Below, in pieces: positions 6,678-13,951 of a DNA stretch of 18,970 nucleotides (positions within the stretch are counted from its first letter, which is position 1; every line of letters begins with the position of its first letter). Below the pieces are notes generated by a model. It did not search any database and was not told the origin of the DNA. It was given only the letters and a program-made list of their open reading frames with translations. Both the position numbers and the translations under genes were made by a program. Origin of the DNA: an uncultured Oscillospiraceae bacterium (GTDB lineage: Bacteria; Bacillota; Clostridia; Oscillospirales; Acutalibacteraceae). The stretch spans positions 1-18,970 of the forward strand of contig USBH01000001.1 of assembly GCA_900552925.1 (NCBI GenBank), read 5' to 3'.

Positions 6678-8446
6678 TGGCCAGAAACCGGTATGATGTG
6701 GACGAAACACTCGAAACTCCATTTAATATCAAGCATCTGCTGCGCGCCGGCGTGTACATCAAGCGCCACGCGAAGAAGATGATCCTCTCCATTATTTTCT
6801 CCGCCATTTCCGCGGCATGCGCGCTCGTCGGCCCCAAGCTGATCGAGATCGCGCTGAACGACGCGGTGCCGAACAAGGACTTCCCGCAGCTCTTCCTGCT
6901 CGCCGGGATCATGCTTGTCTCGATCCTGCTTTCGATCCTTTTCTCGGTTAAGCGCTCGCGCTACATGACCGTTGTGGGACAGGAGATCATCTACGACATC
7001 CGCAAGGATCTGTTCGAGCATCTGCAGCGGCTCTCCTTCCAGTTCTACGATGACCGCCCGCACGGCAAGATCCTCACACGCGTCATCAATTATGTCAACT
7101 CCGTTTCCGATGCGCTCTCGAACGGCATCATCAACTTCGTCCTCGAGATTTTCAACCTGATCCTGATCGCCGTCTTCATGTTCCTGTGCGACGTGAAGCT
7201 CTCGCTGGTCGTCATGGCCGGCATCCCGCTGTTCCTTATCATCGTGCTGATCCTGAAGCCCGCGCAGCGCCGCGCCTGGCAGGACGTCTCGAACAAGAGC
7301 TCCAACCTGAACGCCTACCTGCACGAAAGCCTCGACGGCATGAAGATCACGCAGGCGTTTACGCGCGAGGAGAAGAACGCGGAAATCTACAACACGCTCA
7401 ACACCAAGATGTACAAGAGCTGGATGAAGGCGCAGTACACCTCGAACCTCGTCTGGGTCTCGGTCGACAACATCTCGACCTGGGTCGTCGGCGCGATGTA
7501 CCTGATCGGCCTTTCGCTGCTCGGCCCCGCGGTGCAGATTGGTACGCTGATCGCGATCTCCGCCTACGCGTGGCGCTTCTGGCAGCCGATCCTCCAGCTT
7601 TCGAACCTCTACAACACCTTCATCAACGCCGTGGCGTACCTCGAGCGCATCTTTGAGATGATCGACGAGCCGGTCACGGTGGACGATGCGCCGGATGCGG
7701 AGACGCTGCCGGAGATCCGCGGCAACGTGACGTTCGACGACGTGACGTTCTCGTATGACGGAAGCATCAACATCCTCGAGCATTTCAACCTCGACGTCAA
7801 GGCGGGCGAGTCGATCGCGCTCGTCGGCCCGACCGGCGCGGGCAAGACGACGGTCGTGAACCTGATCTCGCGCTTCTACAACATCAATTCGGGCCGCGTG
7901 CTGGTTGACGGCCACGACATCTCCAAGGTGACGCTGCACTCCCTGCGCGCCCAGATGGGCATCATGCTGCAGGACAGCTTCATCTTCTCCGGCACGATCA
8001 TGGACAACATCCGTTACGGCCGGCTGGATGCGACCGACGAAGAGGTCATCGCGGCCGCCAAGACCGTGCGCGCGCACGACTTCATCAGCGAGATGCCCCA
8101 GGGCTACTACACGCAGGTGAACGAGCGCGGCTCGCGCCTCTCGCAGGGCCAGAAGCAGCTCATCGCGTTCGCGCGCACGCTGCTCTCCGACCCGAAGATC
8201 CTCGTGCTCGACGAGGCGACCTCGTCGATCGACGCGAAGACCGAACGCCTGCTGCAGGAAGGCCTGCAGGCGCTGCTCAAAGGCCGCACGAGCTTCATCA
8301 TCGCGCACCGCCTTTCGACGATCAAGCACTGCGACCGCATCCTGTACATCGCGAACAAGGGCATTGCCGAGTGCGGCAACCACGACGAGCTGATCGCGGC
8401 GCGCGGCAATTATTATGAGCTGTATACGGCACAGCTTGAGTCCTGA
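6677..8446 (+). CDS. Heterodimeric ABC exporter subunit with catalytic ATP site (BmrD/TM288-like)
   Basis: 589 aa, partner of the preceding half-transporter. Membrane domain about 35-320, ATPase domain about 350-589. Motifs: Walker A GPTGAGKTT (384-392), a non-canonical signature LSQGQ (488-492, Gly replaced by Gln), Walker B VLD512 with the catalytic E513, and switch H544 (IAHRLST). In the heterodimer this subunit's Walker A/B with the partner's LSGGQ forms the one complete ATP site. Its own LSQGQ pairs with the partner's defective Walker B, giving the degenerate site. The intracellular-loop segment QAFTREEKN and the D-loop SSIDAKTE are typical of exporters. The start ATG at 6677 overlaps the upstream stop, and AGGGGAAGGGGG just upstream provides a ribosome site. 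The operon ends at the hairpin at 8495-8533, shared with spo0A. Confidence 0.94.
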   Translation: MARNRYDVDETLETPFNIKHLLRAGVYIKRHAKKMILSIIFSAISAACALVGPKLIEIALNDAVPNKDFPQLFLLAGIMLVSILLSILFSVKRSRYMTVVGQEIIYDIRKDLFEHLQRLSFQFYDDRPHGKILTRVINYVNSVSDALSNGIINFVLEIFNLILIAVFMFLCDVKLSLVVMAGIPLFLIIVLILKPAQRRAWQDVSNKSSNLNAYLHESLDGMKITQAFTREEKNAEIYNTLNTKMYKSWMKAQYTSNLVWVSVDNISTWVVGAMYLIGLSLLGPAVQIGTLIAISAYAWRFWQPILQLSNLYNTFINAVAYLERIFEMIDEPVTVDDAPDAETLPEIRGNVTFDDVTFSYDGSINILEHFNLDVKAGESIALVGPTGAGKTTVVNLISRFYNINSGRVLVDGHDISKVTLHSLRAQMGIMLQDSFIFSGTIMDNIRYGRLDATDEEVIAAAKTVRAHDFISEMPQGYYTQVNERGSRLSQGQKQLIAFARTLLSDPKILVLDEATSSIDAKTERLLQEGLQALLKGRTSFIIAHRLSTIKHCDRILYIANKGIAECGNHDELIAARGNYYELYTAQLES

Positions 8447-8494
8447 TCGCTTCCGACCACAAGGGCTTGCATTGCAAAATCAAAATTGTTATAT

Positions 8495-8534
8495 AAACGC
8501 CCCGCGTCCTTATCAATCGGATGCGGGGCGTTTT
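8495..8534. terminator. Bidirectional terminator between the ABC operon and spo0A
   Basis: AAACGCCCCGC (8495-8505) pairs perfectly with GCGGGGCGTTT (8523-8533). The stem extends inward by four more pairs (one G-U) around a 9-nt loop. TTTT ends the plus-strand side and an A-rich flank (T-rich on the minus strand) precedes it, so it can serve both convergent units. Confidence 0.88.
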
Positions 8535-8593
8535 ACTGGGGAAATAGCATGTATATTAAGTGGCATAGATTCACTTTTTGATTGAAGAAGCAG

Positions 8594-9352
8594 TCAGGAA
8601 ACGTTGTCCATCTGCAGACAGAGCTTGTCGGAGATCATTGCGATAAATTCGCTGTTCGTGGGTTTTCCGCGCGTGTTATGTATCGTATATCCGAAATAAG
8701 AATTCAGGACGTCGACGTCGCCGCGGTCCCAGGCGACCTCGATCGCGTGGCGGATTGCGCGCTCGACGCGGGAGCTCGTCGTCTCGTACTGCTTCGCGAC
8801 GCTCGGGTAGAGCTGCTTTGTGACGGCGTTGATGATCTCCGGCTCCTCGATGGCCATGATGATGGAGTCCCGCAGATAATGGTAGCCCTTGATGTGCGCG
8901 GGCACGCCGATCTGGTGGAGGATCTCCGTGACCTGAATGCGCAGATCCGCGCGGCTTGTGCCGGAGGCGCCGTGGTGTTTACCCCCTGTCAGCGCGAAAA
9001 TGCGGTCGATCATTTCGGATTTATTGTAAGGCTGAATTGCAAAATACGAAGCGCCGGCTTCCATGACCTGGCGCTCCAGAGCGGGGGCGGAGTACGACGC
9101 TGTCACAATAAAAACGGGCTGTTCGAGCCCTTCGGCTTTGACCGCGTGCATGACGCCGAGCGCATCCAGACCGGGCATGAAAAGCTCCATGATGACGGCG
9201 TCCGGCTTTTCTTCCCGAATCTTCGAAAGCAGCGTCGTTCCGTTTCTTCCGGCGATCATAACTTGCGCGCCTTTGGACGAAATAGCGTCGGTATTCTCCC
9301 GGCTCCATTCGCCGTCATCCGCACAAATAATAATCTTTATTTGTTTTTCCAT
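8594..9352 (-). CDS. spo0A: Stage 0 sporulation protein A (Spo0A) with altered phosphorylation site
   Basis: 252 aa; RBS AGGAGGTAA before the ATG at 9352. The C-terminal effector domain (about 140-250) is nearly canonical: EILHQIGVPAHIKGYHYLRD, VTKQLYPSVAKQYETTSSRV, ERAIRHAIEVAWDRGDVD, and GKPTNSEFIAMISDKL. This domain binds 0A boxes and activates or represses early sporulation genes. The N-terminal receiver (about 5-120) keeps the acidic pair D12-D13 and T84. However, the phospho-acceptor Asp (D56 in B. subtilis) is Glu (E56 in VIMELFMPG, codon GAG at 9185-9187), and the conserved Lys of the KP motif is Gln (Q107 in IQPYNKS). The normal phosphorelay input is therefore probably lost; Glu may mimic the phosphorylated state. 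It is transcribed alone from the promoter at 9387-9415, divergent from the LysR gene; spoIVB is not adjacent. Confidence 0.95.
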   Translation of the reverse strand: MEKQIKIIICADDGEWSRENTDAISSKGAQVMIAGRNGTTLLSKIREEKPDAVIMELFMPGLDALGVMHAVKAEGLEQPVFIVTASYSAPALERQVMEAGASYFAIQPYNKSEMIDRIFALTGGKHHGASGTSRADLRIQVTEILHQIGVPAHIKGYHYLRDSIIMAIEEPEIINAVTKQLYPSVAKQYETTSSRVERAIRHAIEVAWDRGDVDVLNSYFGYTIHNTRGKPTNSEFIAMISDKLCLQMDNVS

Positions 9353-9386
9353 GACTTACCTCCTGCGTGATTTGAATTGTGAACAA

Positions 9387-9415
9387 ATTCTACCATATAC
9401 GCCGGGCTATTTCAA
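9387..9415 (-). promoter_or_regulatory. Sigma-A promoter of spo0A
   Basis: On the minus strand, TTGAAA (9410-9415), a 17-bp spacer and TAGAAT (9387-9392). The start site would be near 9380, about 28 nt before the start codon. Confidence 0.8.
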
Positions 9416-9447
9416 GGGGAAAGCCGGAAAATTGGTAAGAAAATTTG

Positions 9448-9476
9448 TTGTAATAAAGCGTCGAAAGCGGTATAAA
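9448..9476 (+). promoter_or_regulatory. Possible second promoter upstream of the LysR gene, containing a 0A-box-like sequence
   Basis: TTGTAA (9448-9453), a 17-bp spacer and TATAAA (9471-9476). The spacer contains CGTCGAA (9459-9465), one mismatch from the Spo0A box TGTCGAA. It reads toward the LysR gene, 155 bp away. The evidence is only sequence resemblance. Confidence 0.35.
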
Positions 9477-9568
9477 ATAATCAGAATAATAGTATTTATG
9501 GCGTTATGCGGCTGAATTTGCGATGAAATCTTTGTTCCCTTCCGGCAAACTGCAGCCGGCGAAATGCC

Positions 9569-9597
9569 TTGAAAATGGGCCGAAAAAGCGATATAAT
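9569..9597 (+). promoter_or_regulatory. Sigma-A promoter of the LysR gene
   Basis: TTGAAA (9569-9574), a 17-bp spacer and TATAAT (9592-9597); only the last base of the -35 box departs from consensus. The start site near 9604 gives a leader of about 27 nt. Confidence 0.82.
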
Positions 9598-9630
9598 GAA
9601 AAAAACTTGGCGGAAAGGCGATGAAAGTGC

Positions 9631-10497
9631 ATGGAGCTGCGTGTTTTGCGGTATTTTCTGATGGTGGCGCGGGAGGAGAACATCACGCGCGCCGCCGGGC
9701 TTTTGCATGTGACGCAGCCGACGCTTTCGCGGCAGCTCATCCAGCTCGAGGAGGAGCTTGGGGTGAAGCTGTTCCACCGGAATAAATACCGCATCACGCT
9801 GACCGAGGAGGGACTGCTGCTCAAGCAGCGCGCGCAGGAGATCGTCGCGCTTTCGGACAAGGCGAAGCAGGAGCTTACCAAAAGCGAGGGCACGCTCTCC
9901 GGCGAGATCGCGATCGGCTGCGCCGAGGCGCGCAGCTTTTCCGTGCTGGCCGAGCAGATCGTGGCCTTTCGGAAGCTCTACCCGCGCGTGCGCTTCCGGA
10001 TTTACAGCGCGACGGCCGACGACGTCAAGGACCGCATGGAAAACGGCCTGCTCGACATGGGGCTGCTGATGGAGCCCGTGGACATCGGCCGGTACGCGTT
10101 CATCCGCATGCCGGTGCGCGAGCGCTACGGCGTTCTGGTGCGGCGCGATTCGCCGCTTGCGGAAAAGGAATCGGTGTGCCCCGAGGACCTTGTCGGCATG
10201 CCGCTGCTGTTCGGCAGCCGCGAAGGGGTGCGGGAAGAGATCGCCGGCTGGTTCGGGGAGCAGTTCGACCGCATGGAGGTCGCCGTGCGGTACAACCTGA
10301 TCCGCAACGGCGCGGATCTGGTCGAGCACGGCGCCGGCGTCGCACTGACGATCGATCAGGCCAACATCGGGGAGAACCTGCGGTTTATCCCGCTTTCCCC
10401 GGTGCTGGAGCTCGGCTCCGTGCTGGCGTGGAAGAACCTGCGCACCTTCCCGCCCGCGGTGCGCGGCTTCATCGACTACCTGAAGCATACGATTTAG
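9631..10497 (+). CDS. LysR-family transcriptional regulator
   Basis: 288 aa. The N-terminal winged helix-turn-helix (about 1-60) is unmistakable: MELRVLRYFLMVAREENITRAA, then LHVTQPTLSRQLIQLEEELG and LFHR. The linker helix and the two-lobed effector-binding domain (about 90-285) follow, with GEIAIGCAEARS opening the first lobe. The effector is not predictable. The start is ATG 9631 (GGAAAGGCG upstream); an ATG at 9621 is in another frame. LysR regulators usually autoregulate and control adjacent genes. Here the neighbours are spo0A (divergent) and a MATE exporter (same strand, 174 bp downstream beyond a terminator), so the exporter is a candidate target, by inference only. Confidence 0.93.
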   Translation: MELRVLRYFLMVAREENITRAAGLLHVTQPTLSRQLIQLEEELGVKLFHRNKYRITLTEEGLLLKQRAQEIVALSDKAKQELTKSEGTLSGEIAIGCAEARSFSVLAEQIVAFRKLYPRVRFRIYSATADDVKDRMENGLLDMGLLMEPVDIGRYAFIRMPVRERYGVLVRRDSPLAEKESVCPEDLVGMPLLFGSREGVREEIAGWFGEQFDRMEVAVRYNLIRNGADLVEHGAGVALTIDQANIGENLRFIPLSPVLELGSVLAWKNLRTFPPAVRGFIDYLKHTI

Positions 10498-10523
10498 GCA
10501 TTCGTCAGCATCGAACACAGGTA

Positions 10524-10553
10524 TTGGACATTTTGTCGGAAACGGCTTACAAT
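10524..10553 (+). promoter_or_regulatory. Possible promoter for the MATE gene, abutting the terminator
   Basis: TTGGAC (10524-10529), an 18-bp spacer and TACAAT (10548-10553), immediately before the terminator stem. A transcript starting here would begin inside the hairpin, which would largely disable it as a terminator for that transcript. Confidence 0.35.
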
Positions 10554-10554
10554 G

Positions 10555-10586
10555 AAGGTGCCCCATGCGGGCGCCTTTATTTTTTT
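10555..10586 (+). terminator. Rho-independent terminator after the LysR gene
   Basis: AAGGTGCCC (10555-10563) and GGGCGCCTT (10569-10577) form a 9-bp stem with one T-G pair and a CATGC loop, followed by TATTTTTTTT. It is 57 bp after the stop codon. Confidence 0.85.
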
Positions 10587-10671
10587 TGTATCCCGGCCGC
10601 GGCTGCAAAGCTTGTGCCGGATGCGCGCGGGCGGCCGTTCATGGAAAAAAGGGGAAGGGTGATCTTTTGCA

Positions 10672-12057
10672 ATGCACGCGATGATGAACAGGCTGATCGA
10701 GCCCAAAATGCAGATTCCGGAGGCACGGCGCCGCTTTTCCAATGCGGATATCCGCAAGCTCGTCGTCCCGCTGTTCTTCGAGCAGCTGCTCGTGATGCTG
10801 GTCGGCATCGCCGACACCTTCATGGTCAGCTACGCGGGCGACGCGGCGGTTTCCGGCGTTTCGCTCGTCAACATGTTCAATACGATCTTTATCTATCTGT
10901 TTACGGCGCTGGCGTCGGGCGGCGCCGTTGTGGTCAGCCAGTACATCGGCCGCCGGGAGCGCGCGCTGGCCGACCTTTCCGGCAGCCAGCTCCTGATGTT
11001 CTCCACGCTGCTCTCCGTGGTGCTCACGGCGGTTTCGCTGATCTGGAACCGCCCGCTGCTCGGCCTGCTGTTCGGCAGCGTGGAGGCCGACGTCATGGAG
11101 GCGTGCGTCGTCTATCTGCGCATTTCGGCGTACTCCTTCCCGGCGCTTGCGGTCTACAATGCGGGCGCAGCGCTCTGCCGCAGCATGAACGAGACGAAAG
11201 TCACGCTGTACGTGTCGGCGGCCTCCAACGTGATCAACGTCGTCGGCAATGCGATCGGCATCTTCGTGCTGCACGCCGGTGTGGCCGGCGTCGCATATCC
11301 GACGCTCGTGGCGCGCACGTTTTCGGCCATTGCGATCACCGTGTTCTGCTTTCGGGGGCGCAGCGCGGTCCGGTACCACGTGCGCGACATTTTCCGCTGG
11401 GAAGGCGGCATGCTCTGGCGCATCCTGAAGGTCGCGGTGCCGAACGGCGTGGAGAACGGCCTGTTCCAGCTCATCAAGGTCGCGCTCAGCAGCATCACGG
11501 CGCTGTTCGGCACCGTACAGATCGCGGCCAACGGCATCGCGCAGAGCATCTGGTCGCTGGCGGCGCTCGTCGGTGCGGCGATGGGCCCGGCGTTCGTCAC
11601 GGTCATCGGCCAGTGCATGGGCGCGGAGGACAGCGAGGCGGCGGAGTACTATATGCAGAAGCTGATGCGCGTGACGCTGCTGATCTCCGTCGTCTGGAAC
11701 GTTCTGGTCTTTGCGGCCACGCCGCTGATCATGCAGTTTTATCCGCTCGACGAGGCGGTGACGCAGCTCGTCGTCGTGCTCGTCCTGATCCACAACGTGT
11801 TCAACGCGGTGTTTTACCCGTTCTCGGGCGTGATGCCGAACGGCATGCGCGCCGCGGGCGATGTGCGCTACGCGATGTTCGTTTCCATCTTTTCGACGGT
11901 CGCCTGCCGGCTCGTGCTCTCCGTCGTGCTCGGCATCTGGATGAACCTCGGCGTGATCGGCATCGCGCTCGCGATGTGCTGCGACTGGGGCGTGCGCATG
12001 GTGTTCACGCTGCTGCGGTACAAATCCGGAAAATGGAAGCGTTTCCGCGTGATCTGA
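10672..12057 (+). CDS. MATE family efflux transporter
   Basis: 461 aa, the usual MATE length, with about twelve hydrophobic segments in two homologous halves. The first helix and loop read RKLVVPLFFEQLLVMLVGIADTFMVSYAGDAAVSGVSL, characteristic of the family. The second half repeats the pattern in ILKVAVPNGVENGLFQLIKVAL. MATE proteins expel cationic drugs or metabolites in exchange for Na+ or H+ at the cytoplasmic membrane; the ion and substrate cannot be told here. The start at ATG 10672 is chosen because GGGGAAGGGTGA lies about 11 nt upstream; the next in-frame ATGs (10681, 10684) are farther from it. It follows a LysR gene on the same strand. The C-terminus is a short basic tail (KSGKWKRFRVI). 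Confidence 0.93.
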   Translation: MHAMMNRLIEPKMQIPEARRRFSNADIRKLVVPLFFEQLLVMLVGIADTFMVSYAGDAAVSGVSLVNMFNTIFIYLFTALASGGAVVVSQYIGRRERALADLSGSQLLMFSTLLSVVLTAVSLIWNRPLLGLLFGSVEADVMEACVVYLRISAYSFPALAVYNAGAALCRSMNETKVTLYVSAASNVINVVGNAIGIFVLHAGVAGVAYPTLVARTFSAIAITVFCFRGRSAVRYHVRDIFRWEGGMLWRILKVAVPNGVENGLFQLIKVALSSITALFGTVQIAANGIAQSIWSLAALVGAAMGPAFVTVIGQCMGAEDSEAAEYYMQKLMRVTLLISVVWNVLVFAATPLIMQFYPLDEAVTQLVVVLVLIHNVFNAVFYPFSGVMPNGMRAAGDVRYAMFVSIFSTVACRLVLSVVLGIWMNLGVIGIALAMCCDWGVRMVFTLLRYKSGKWKRFRVI

Positions 12058-12067
12058 CCGTTACAAA

Positions 12068-12095
12068 GCACAAGAATTTCACCGGATTCTTGTGC
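12068..12095. repeat. Inverted repeat downstream of the MATE gene
   Basis: GCACAAGAAT (12068-12077) and ATTCTTGTGC (12086-12095), a perfect 10-bp repeat around an 8-nt loop, 10 bp after the MATE stop. No T-tract follows on the plus strand. It may be a weak terminator, an mRNA 3' stabiliser, or an operator just upstream of the next promoter. Confidence 0.5.
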
Positions 12096-12106
12096 GGGAC
12101 GTTGTC

Positions 12107-12135
12107 TTGTGCCGCGCGGCGGAATGCAGTACAAT
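12107..12135 (+). promoter_or_regulatory. Probable promoter of the GH172 gene
   Basis: TTGTGC (12107-12112), a 17-bp spacer and TACAAT (12130-12135), about 50 bp ahead of the start codon. Confidence 0.55.
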
Positions 12136-12185
12136 AAGCCTCAGACAAGGCAAAGCGGTTTGCCGGATTTTTTGGAGGCGTTGTT

Positions 12186-13268
12186 ATGTTCAATGGTTTA
12201 GGCATGCATATGGGCAACCTTTCGCGCCTGTCGGACGCGAAGACCCGGTCGATCAGCCCGGAAAATTTCACCGGGGAAAAGGGAAAGGGCGGCATGTGCC
12301 CGCTCGAGCAGGGCTCGGCGCGCCACGCGGCGCGCGACCTCGGCACAGGCTGGAAGGTCAATCCGTATATCGTCATGCAGCCGGGCGAGGTGTTTGAGAT
12401 CGCAAACATCGAGGGCCCCGGCGCGATCCAGCATATCTGGCTCACGCCGACCGGCCAGTGGCGCAATACGATTTTGCGCATTTACTGGGAGGAGCAGGAA
12501 ACCCCCTCGGTGGAATGCCCGATCGGCGATTTCTTCTGCTGCGGCTGGCAGGAATACATGCAGATCTCCTCGCTGGCGGTCTGCGTCAACCCGGGCAGCG
12601 CGTTCAACTGCTACTGGACGATGCCGTTCCGCCGGCGCTGCCGCATGACGCTCGAAAACCGCGCGGACGACCCGGTGACGATGTACTACCAGATCGACTA
12701 CACGATGACCGAGGTCGAGCCGGACTGCGCCTATTTCCACGCGCAGTTCCGCCGCGTCAACCCGCTGCCCTATAAGGAATGCTACACGATCCTCGACGGC
12801 GTGCGCGGCAAGGGGCAGTACGTCGGCACGTACATGGCCTGGGGCGTCAACAACACCGGCTGGTGGGGCGAAGGCGAGATCAAGTTCTACATGGACGGCG
12901 ACACCGCATACCCGACGATCTGCGGCACCGGCACGGAGGACTACTTCTGCGGCTCCTACAATTTCGAGGATCCGAAGAGCCACGACCGCTACGTGTCCTT
13001 TACGACGCCGTACACGGGCATGCAGGTTGTCGATACGGACAAGCTCTACCGCTCGCAGAAGCGCTTCGGGCTTTACCGGTGGCATATCATGGACCCAATC
13101 CGGTTCGAGAACGACCTGAAGGTGACGATTCAGGCGCTCGGCTGGCGCAGTGGCGGGCGCTATCTGCCGATGCAGGACGACATCGCCTCGGTGGCGTTCT
13201 GGTACCAGACGCTGCCGGCCGCGCCGTTCCCGACGCTGCCGGACCGCGATACGCTCGAGATCATCTGA
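12186..13268 (+). CDS. Glycoside hydrolase family 172 (DUF2961) protein
   Basis: 360 aa, a single DUF2961 domain across nearly the whole length, now classed as GH172. The family includes difructose-dianhydride I synthase/hydrolase (alpha-FFase1) and alpha-D-arabinofuranosidases. The conserved block WWGEGEIKFYMDGD...CGTGTEDYFCGSYNF is present. Its glutamates E229 (WGEG) and E251 (GTED) correspond, by motif position, to the two catalytic glutamates reported for alpha-FFase1. IWLTPTGQWRNTILRIYWE and the final QDDIASVAFWYQTLP are further family hallmarks. There is no signal peptide, so it probably acts on imported oligosaccharides in the cytoplasm. The exact substrate (fructan or arabinofuranoside) cannot be assigned, and no transporter or other glycosidase adjoins. 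The start is ATG 12186, with a TTTTGGAGG ribosome site. Transcribed alone. Confidence 0.92.
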   Translation: MFNGLGMHMGNLSRLSDAKTRSISPENFTGEKGKGGMCPLEQGSARHAARDLGTGWKVNPYIVMQPGEVFEIANIEGPGAIQHIWLTPTGQWRNTILRIYWEEQETPSVECPIGDFFCCGWQEYMQISSLAVCVNPGSAFNCYWTMPFRRRCRMTLENRADDPVTMYYQIDYTMTEVEPDCAYFHAQFRRVNPLPYKECYTILDGVRGKGQYVGTYMAWGVNNTGWWGEGEIKFYMDGDTAYPTICGTGTEDYFCGSYNFEDPKSHDRYVSFTTPYTGMQVVDTDKLYRSQKRFGLYRWHIMDPIRFENDLKVTIQALGWRSGGRYLPMQDDIASVAFWYQTLPAAPFPTLPDRDTLEII

Positions 13269-13282
13269 TATTTAAACAGGCA

Positions 13283-13310
13283 AAAAGCCGTCCCGGAAGG
13301 GGCGGCTTTT
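13283..13310. terminator. Bidirectional terminator between GH172 and the small minus-strand gene
   Basis: AAAAGCCGTCCC (13283-13294) and GGGGCGGCTTTT (13299-13310) form a 12-bp stem with one T-G pair and a GGAA tetraloop. T-tracts occur on both strands within the stem ends. Confidence 0.88.
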
Positions 13311-13315
13311 GTCGG

Positions 13316-13558
13316 TTACTGAAAGGTGATTTCCTCGGGCTTGTCGTCGTAGATGCCGGTCTGGAACTCGCGGCGGCCCGGCAGCTTTTTCGGCACCTCC
13401 ATGCTGTGCAGCTCCTGATACGATTCGTACTCGTCCGGCGTGACCGGCGGCGTCGGCATCAGGCCGGTGCATTCGTTGGCGGAGGCGGTGTCGGAGAGGT
13501 TCGGAAAGATTTCGATGTGCTCGCCGTATTGGGCGCGCTTCTTTTTGGCGTCGTGCAT
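13316..13558 (-). CDS. Conserved-looking hypothetical small protein, 80 aa
   Basis: I do not recognise a named family. The start ATG at 13558 is preceded on the minus strand by GAAAGGACAG about 10 nt away, and the gene ends only 6 bp from a good terminator, both of which favour a real gene. The protein is short, charged and hydrophilic. It begins with a basic MHDAKKKRAQYG and has a central stretch SDTASANECTGLMPTPPVTPDEYESYQELH rich in Pro, Thr and acidic residues. There is no membrane segment or signal peptide and a single Cys. It looks partly disordered. Its neighbour upstream on the same strand is the cold-shock gene, separated by the latter's own terminator. A longer open frame in another phase on the same strand is GC-driven and rejected. 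Confidence 0.65.
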   Translation of the reverse strand: MHDAKKKRAQYGEHIEIFPNLSDTASANECTGLMPTPPVTPDEYESYQELHSMEVPKKLPGRREFQTGIYDDKPEEITFQ

Positions 13559-13691
13559 AAAAGATCACTGTCCTTTCTCGCGGGCCGCGCCATGAAGAAC
13601 AGGGCGGCCGGAAGCGGGCTTTCGGCGGCGCGCGCTTTTTGCGGCGCCGCGCCCTCATCCATAGACTGCGCAGAAAAAAGGCGGATTATGC

Positions 13692-13727
13692 AAAAAGCGC
13701 CGGCAGCGGAAACTGCCGGCGCTTTTC
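13692..13727 (-). terminator. Rho-independent terminator of the cold-shock gene
   Basis: Perfect 14-bp inverted repeat, AAAAGCGCCGGCAG (13693-13706) with CTGCCGGCGCTTTT (13713-13726) and a 6-nt loop. On the minus strand the stem runs into CGCTTTTTG. It lies 15 bp past the csp stop codon. Confidence 0.9.
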
Positions 13728-13741
13728 AGTTTTCTCAGAAA

Positions 13742-13951
13742 TCAGAGCTTCACGACGTTTGCCGCGCGGAGCTTGCCGTTCTTCGGGTCGGTTTCGGTCT
13801 CAAACGTGACCTTCTGGCCCTCGTTGAGCGTCTTGAAGCCTTCGCCCTGGATGGCGGAGAAATGCACGAAAACGTCCTCGCCGCCCTCGTCGTTGGAGAT
13901 GAAGCCGTAGCCCTTTTCTGCGTTAAACCATTTTACCGTACCGTTGTTCAT
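13742..13951 (-). CDS. csp: Cold-shock domain protein (CspA family)
   Basis: 69 aa, one complete cold-shock domain: [20 protein letters not shown] with RNP-1 (KGYGFI) and, further on, RNP-2 (VFVHF), then the usual [10 protein letters not shown] and NVVKL ending. These small OB-fold proteins bind single-stranded RNA and DNA, melt mRNA structure and support translation during cold or stress. The start is the ATG at 13951, because GGAGGT sits about 7 nt upstream. An in-frame ATG further up (13966) overlaps that ribosome site and is rejected. It is transcribed alone from the promoter at 14081-14109 with a leader of about 120 nt, as is common for regulated csp genes. Confidence 0.97.
   Translation of the reverse strand: MNNGTVKWFNAEKGYGFISNDEGGEDVFVHFSAIQGEGFKTLNEGQKVTFETETDPKNGKLRAANVVKL

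Noticed and set aside
4614..6722. 702-codon minus-strand frame opposite the first ABC gene
   Set aside because: Long antisense frames are expected in GC-rich coding DNA; the product is Arg/Asp/His/Val-rich low-complexity sequence. The same applies to 6632-8383 and 16528-18324 (minus).
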